NCBI RefSeq assembly: GCF_900156465.1
Contig: NZ_LT707064.1
Location: 4,665,001 to 4,729,000 of the forward strand
Reading direction: 5' to 3'
DNA from: Pseudomonas sp. 7SR1
GTDB lineage: Bacteria > Pseudomonadota > Gammaproteobacteria > Pseudomonadales > Pseudomonadaceae
DNA length: 64,000 nt
The translations under genes and the position numbers were made by a program. The notes under the pieces are model-generated. The model searched no databases. It had not been told where the DNA came from and saw only the letters and a program-made list of their open reading frames with translations. Positions 63,766 to 64,000 of the stretch are shown here, in pieces. The stretch's first letter is position 1. Each line of letters starts with the position of its first letter.

Positions 63766-64000
63766 TCAGTGAGGTTCGTTGAGGATCAGGCTTCGATAAT
63801 GCCCGGGGTTGGACCCGGACCACTTGCGAAACGCCTTGTAGAACGAACTGGCATCGGCAAACCCCAGGCGCGCGGCGATCTCCACGAAACTGATGGAAGG
63901 CTCGGCCAGCCAGGCAATCGCCAGTTCCTTGCGCACGCTGTCCTTGAGGCCCTGGTAGGTCTGCCCTTCCTCCGCCAGGCGTCGACGCAGGGTCGAGGCG
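63766..64000 (-). CDS. AraC-family regulator (N-terminus cut by window edge)
   Basis: The last 77 residues are present: STLRRRLAEEGQTYQGLKDS, ELAIAWLAEPSISFVEIAAR, LGFADASSFYKAFRKWSGSN, PGHYRSLILNEPH. This is the second helix-turn-helix of an AraC DNA-binding domain, with the pattern of regulators that carry an arabinose-type or OruR-like N-terminal domain. The gene lies upstream of and co-oriented with the acyl-CoA synthetase operon, with about 200 bases between, so it may control it. The gap 63559-63765 shows nothing else. Confidence 0.85.
   Translation of the reverse strand, partial: ASTLRRRLAEEGQTYQGLKDSVRKELAIAWLAEPSISFVEIAARLGFADASSFYKAFRKWSGSNPGHYRSLILNEPH

Overview
The window is about 64 kb of GC-rich, densely packed bacterial chromosome. 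Gene content points to a fluorescent-type Pseudomonas or close relative: an OprD-type porin, many LysR/AraC regulators, dual epimerisation/condensation domains, tandem thioesterases ending a non-ribosomal peptide synthetase (NRPS), REP palindromes, and branched-chain acyl-CoA catabolism of the pseudomonad kind. No rRNA, tRNA, CRISPR array or intact transposase was seen.

Layout. 1-1.5 kb: a truncated LysR regulator divergent from a YcaC-like hydrolase, followed by a relic of an insertion-sequence end. 1.66-6.5 kb: a minus-strand set of gamma-glutamyltransferase-like enzyme, polar amino-acid ABC importer (ATPase, permease, binding protein) and a GntR/FCD regulator. 6.7-12.2 kb: a small HhH protein, a secreted royal-jelly-family protein with divergent LysR regulator, and a GlxA-type AraC regulator divergent from two short-chain dehydrogenases. 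12.3-15.7 kb: small hypothetical proteins, a SAM methyltransferase and another dehydrogenase.

16.2-44.9 kb is the centrepiece: two giant NRPS genes (3 + 5 modules, overlapping by GTGA) and an MFS exporter overlapping the second NRPS by 17 bp. The line starts with a starter-type condensation domain and ends with two thioesterases, so it should make an N-acylated octapeptide. Hand-read adenylation codes suggest acyl-D-Val-D-Ala-D-Gln-Ala-D-Val-Ala-Pro-Thr. The 3 + 5 layout, with Gln at position 3, resembles the syringafactin (factin) family of octalipopeptides, but the other residues differ. Adenylation domains 1 and 5 share a 1.2-kb stretch about 99.3% identical, which indicates a recent internal duplication or gene conversion.

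44.9-54 kb: an orphan small gene, an AhpD-like protein with divergent AraC regulator, a PNPOx-reductase-ferredoxin fusion, an OprD-family porin, and two closely similar LysR regulators bracketing a DUF1445 hydro-lyase and a SnoaL/NTF2-like protein. A tiny element with terminal inverted repeats lies inside this block. 54-64 kb: an HPP-family membrane protein with a possible attenuator leader, then valine and isoleucine degradation genes: 3-hydroxyisobutyryl-CoA hydrolase and isobutyryl-CoA dehydrogenase on the plus strand, and acyl-CoA synthetase, hydroxyacyl-CoA dehydrogenase, thiolase, acyl-CoA dehydrogenase and enoyl-CoA hydratase on the minus strand. A 203-bp element with perfect 16-bp terminal inverted repeats interrupts the minus-strand operon and supplies the stop codon of the synthetase. 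A truncated AraC regulator closes the window.

Functions are by family recognition from the translated sequence. Substrates are inferences unless stated otherwise.
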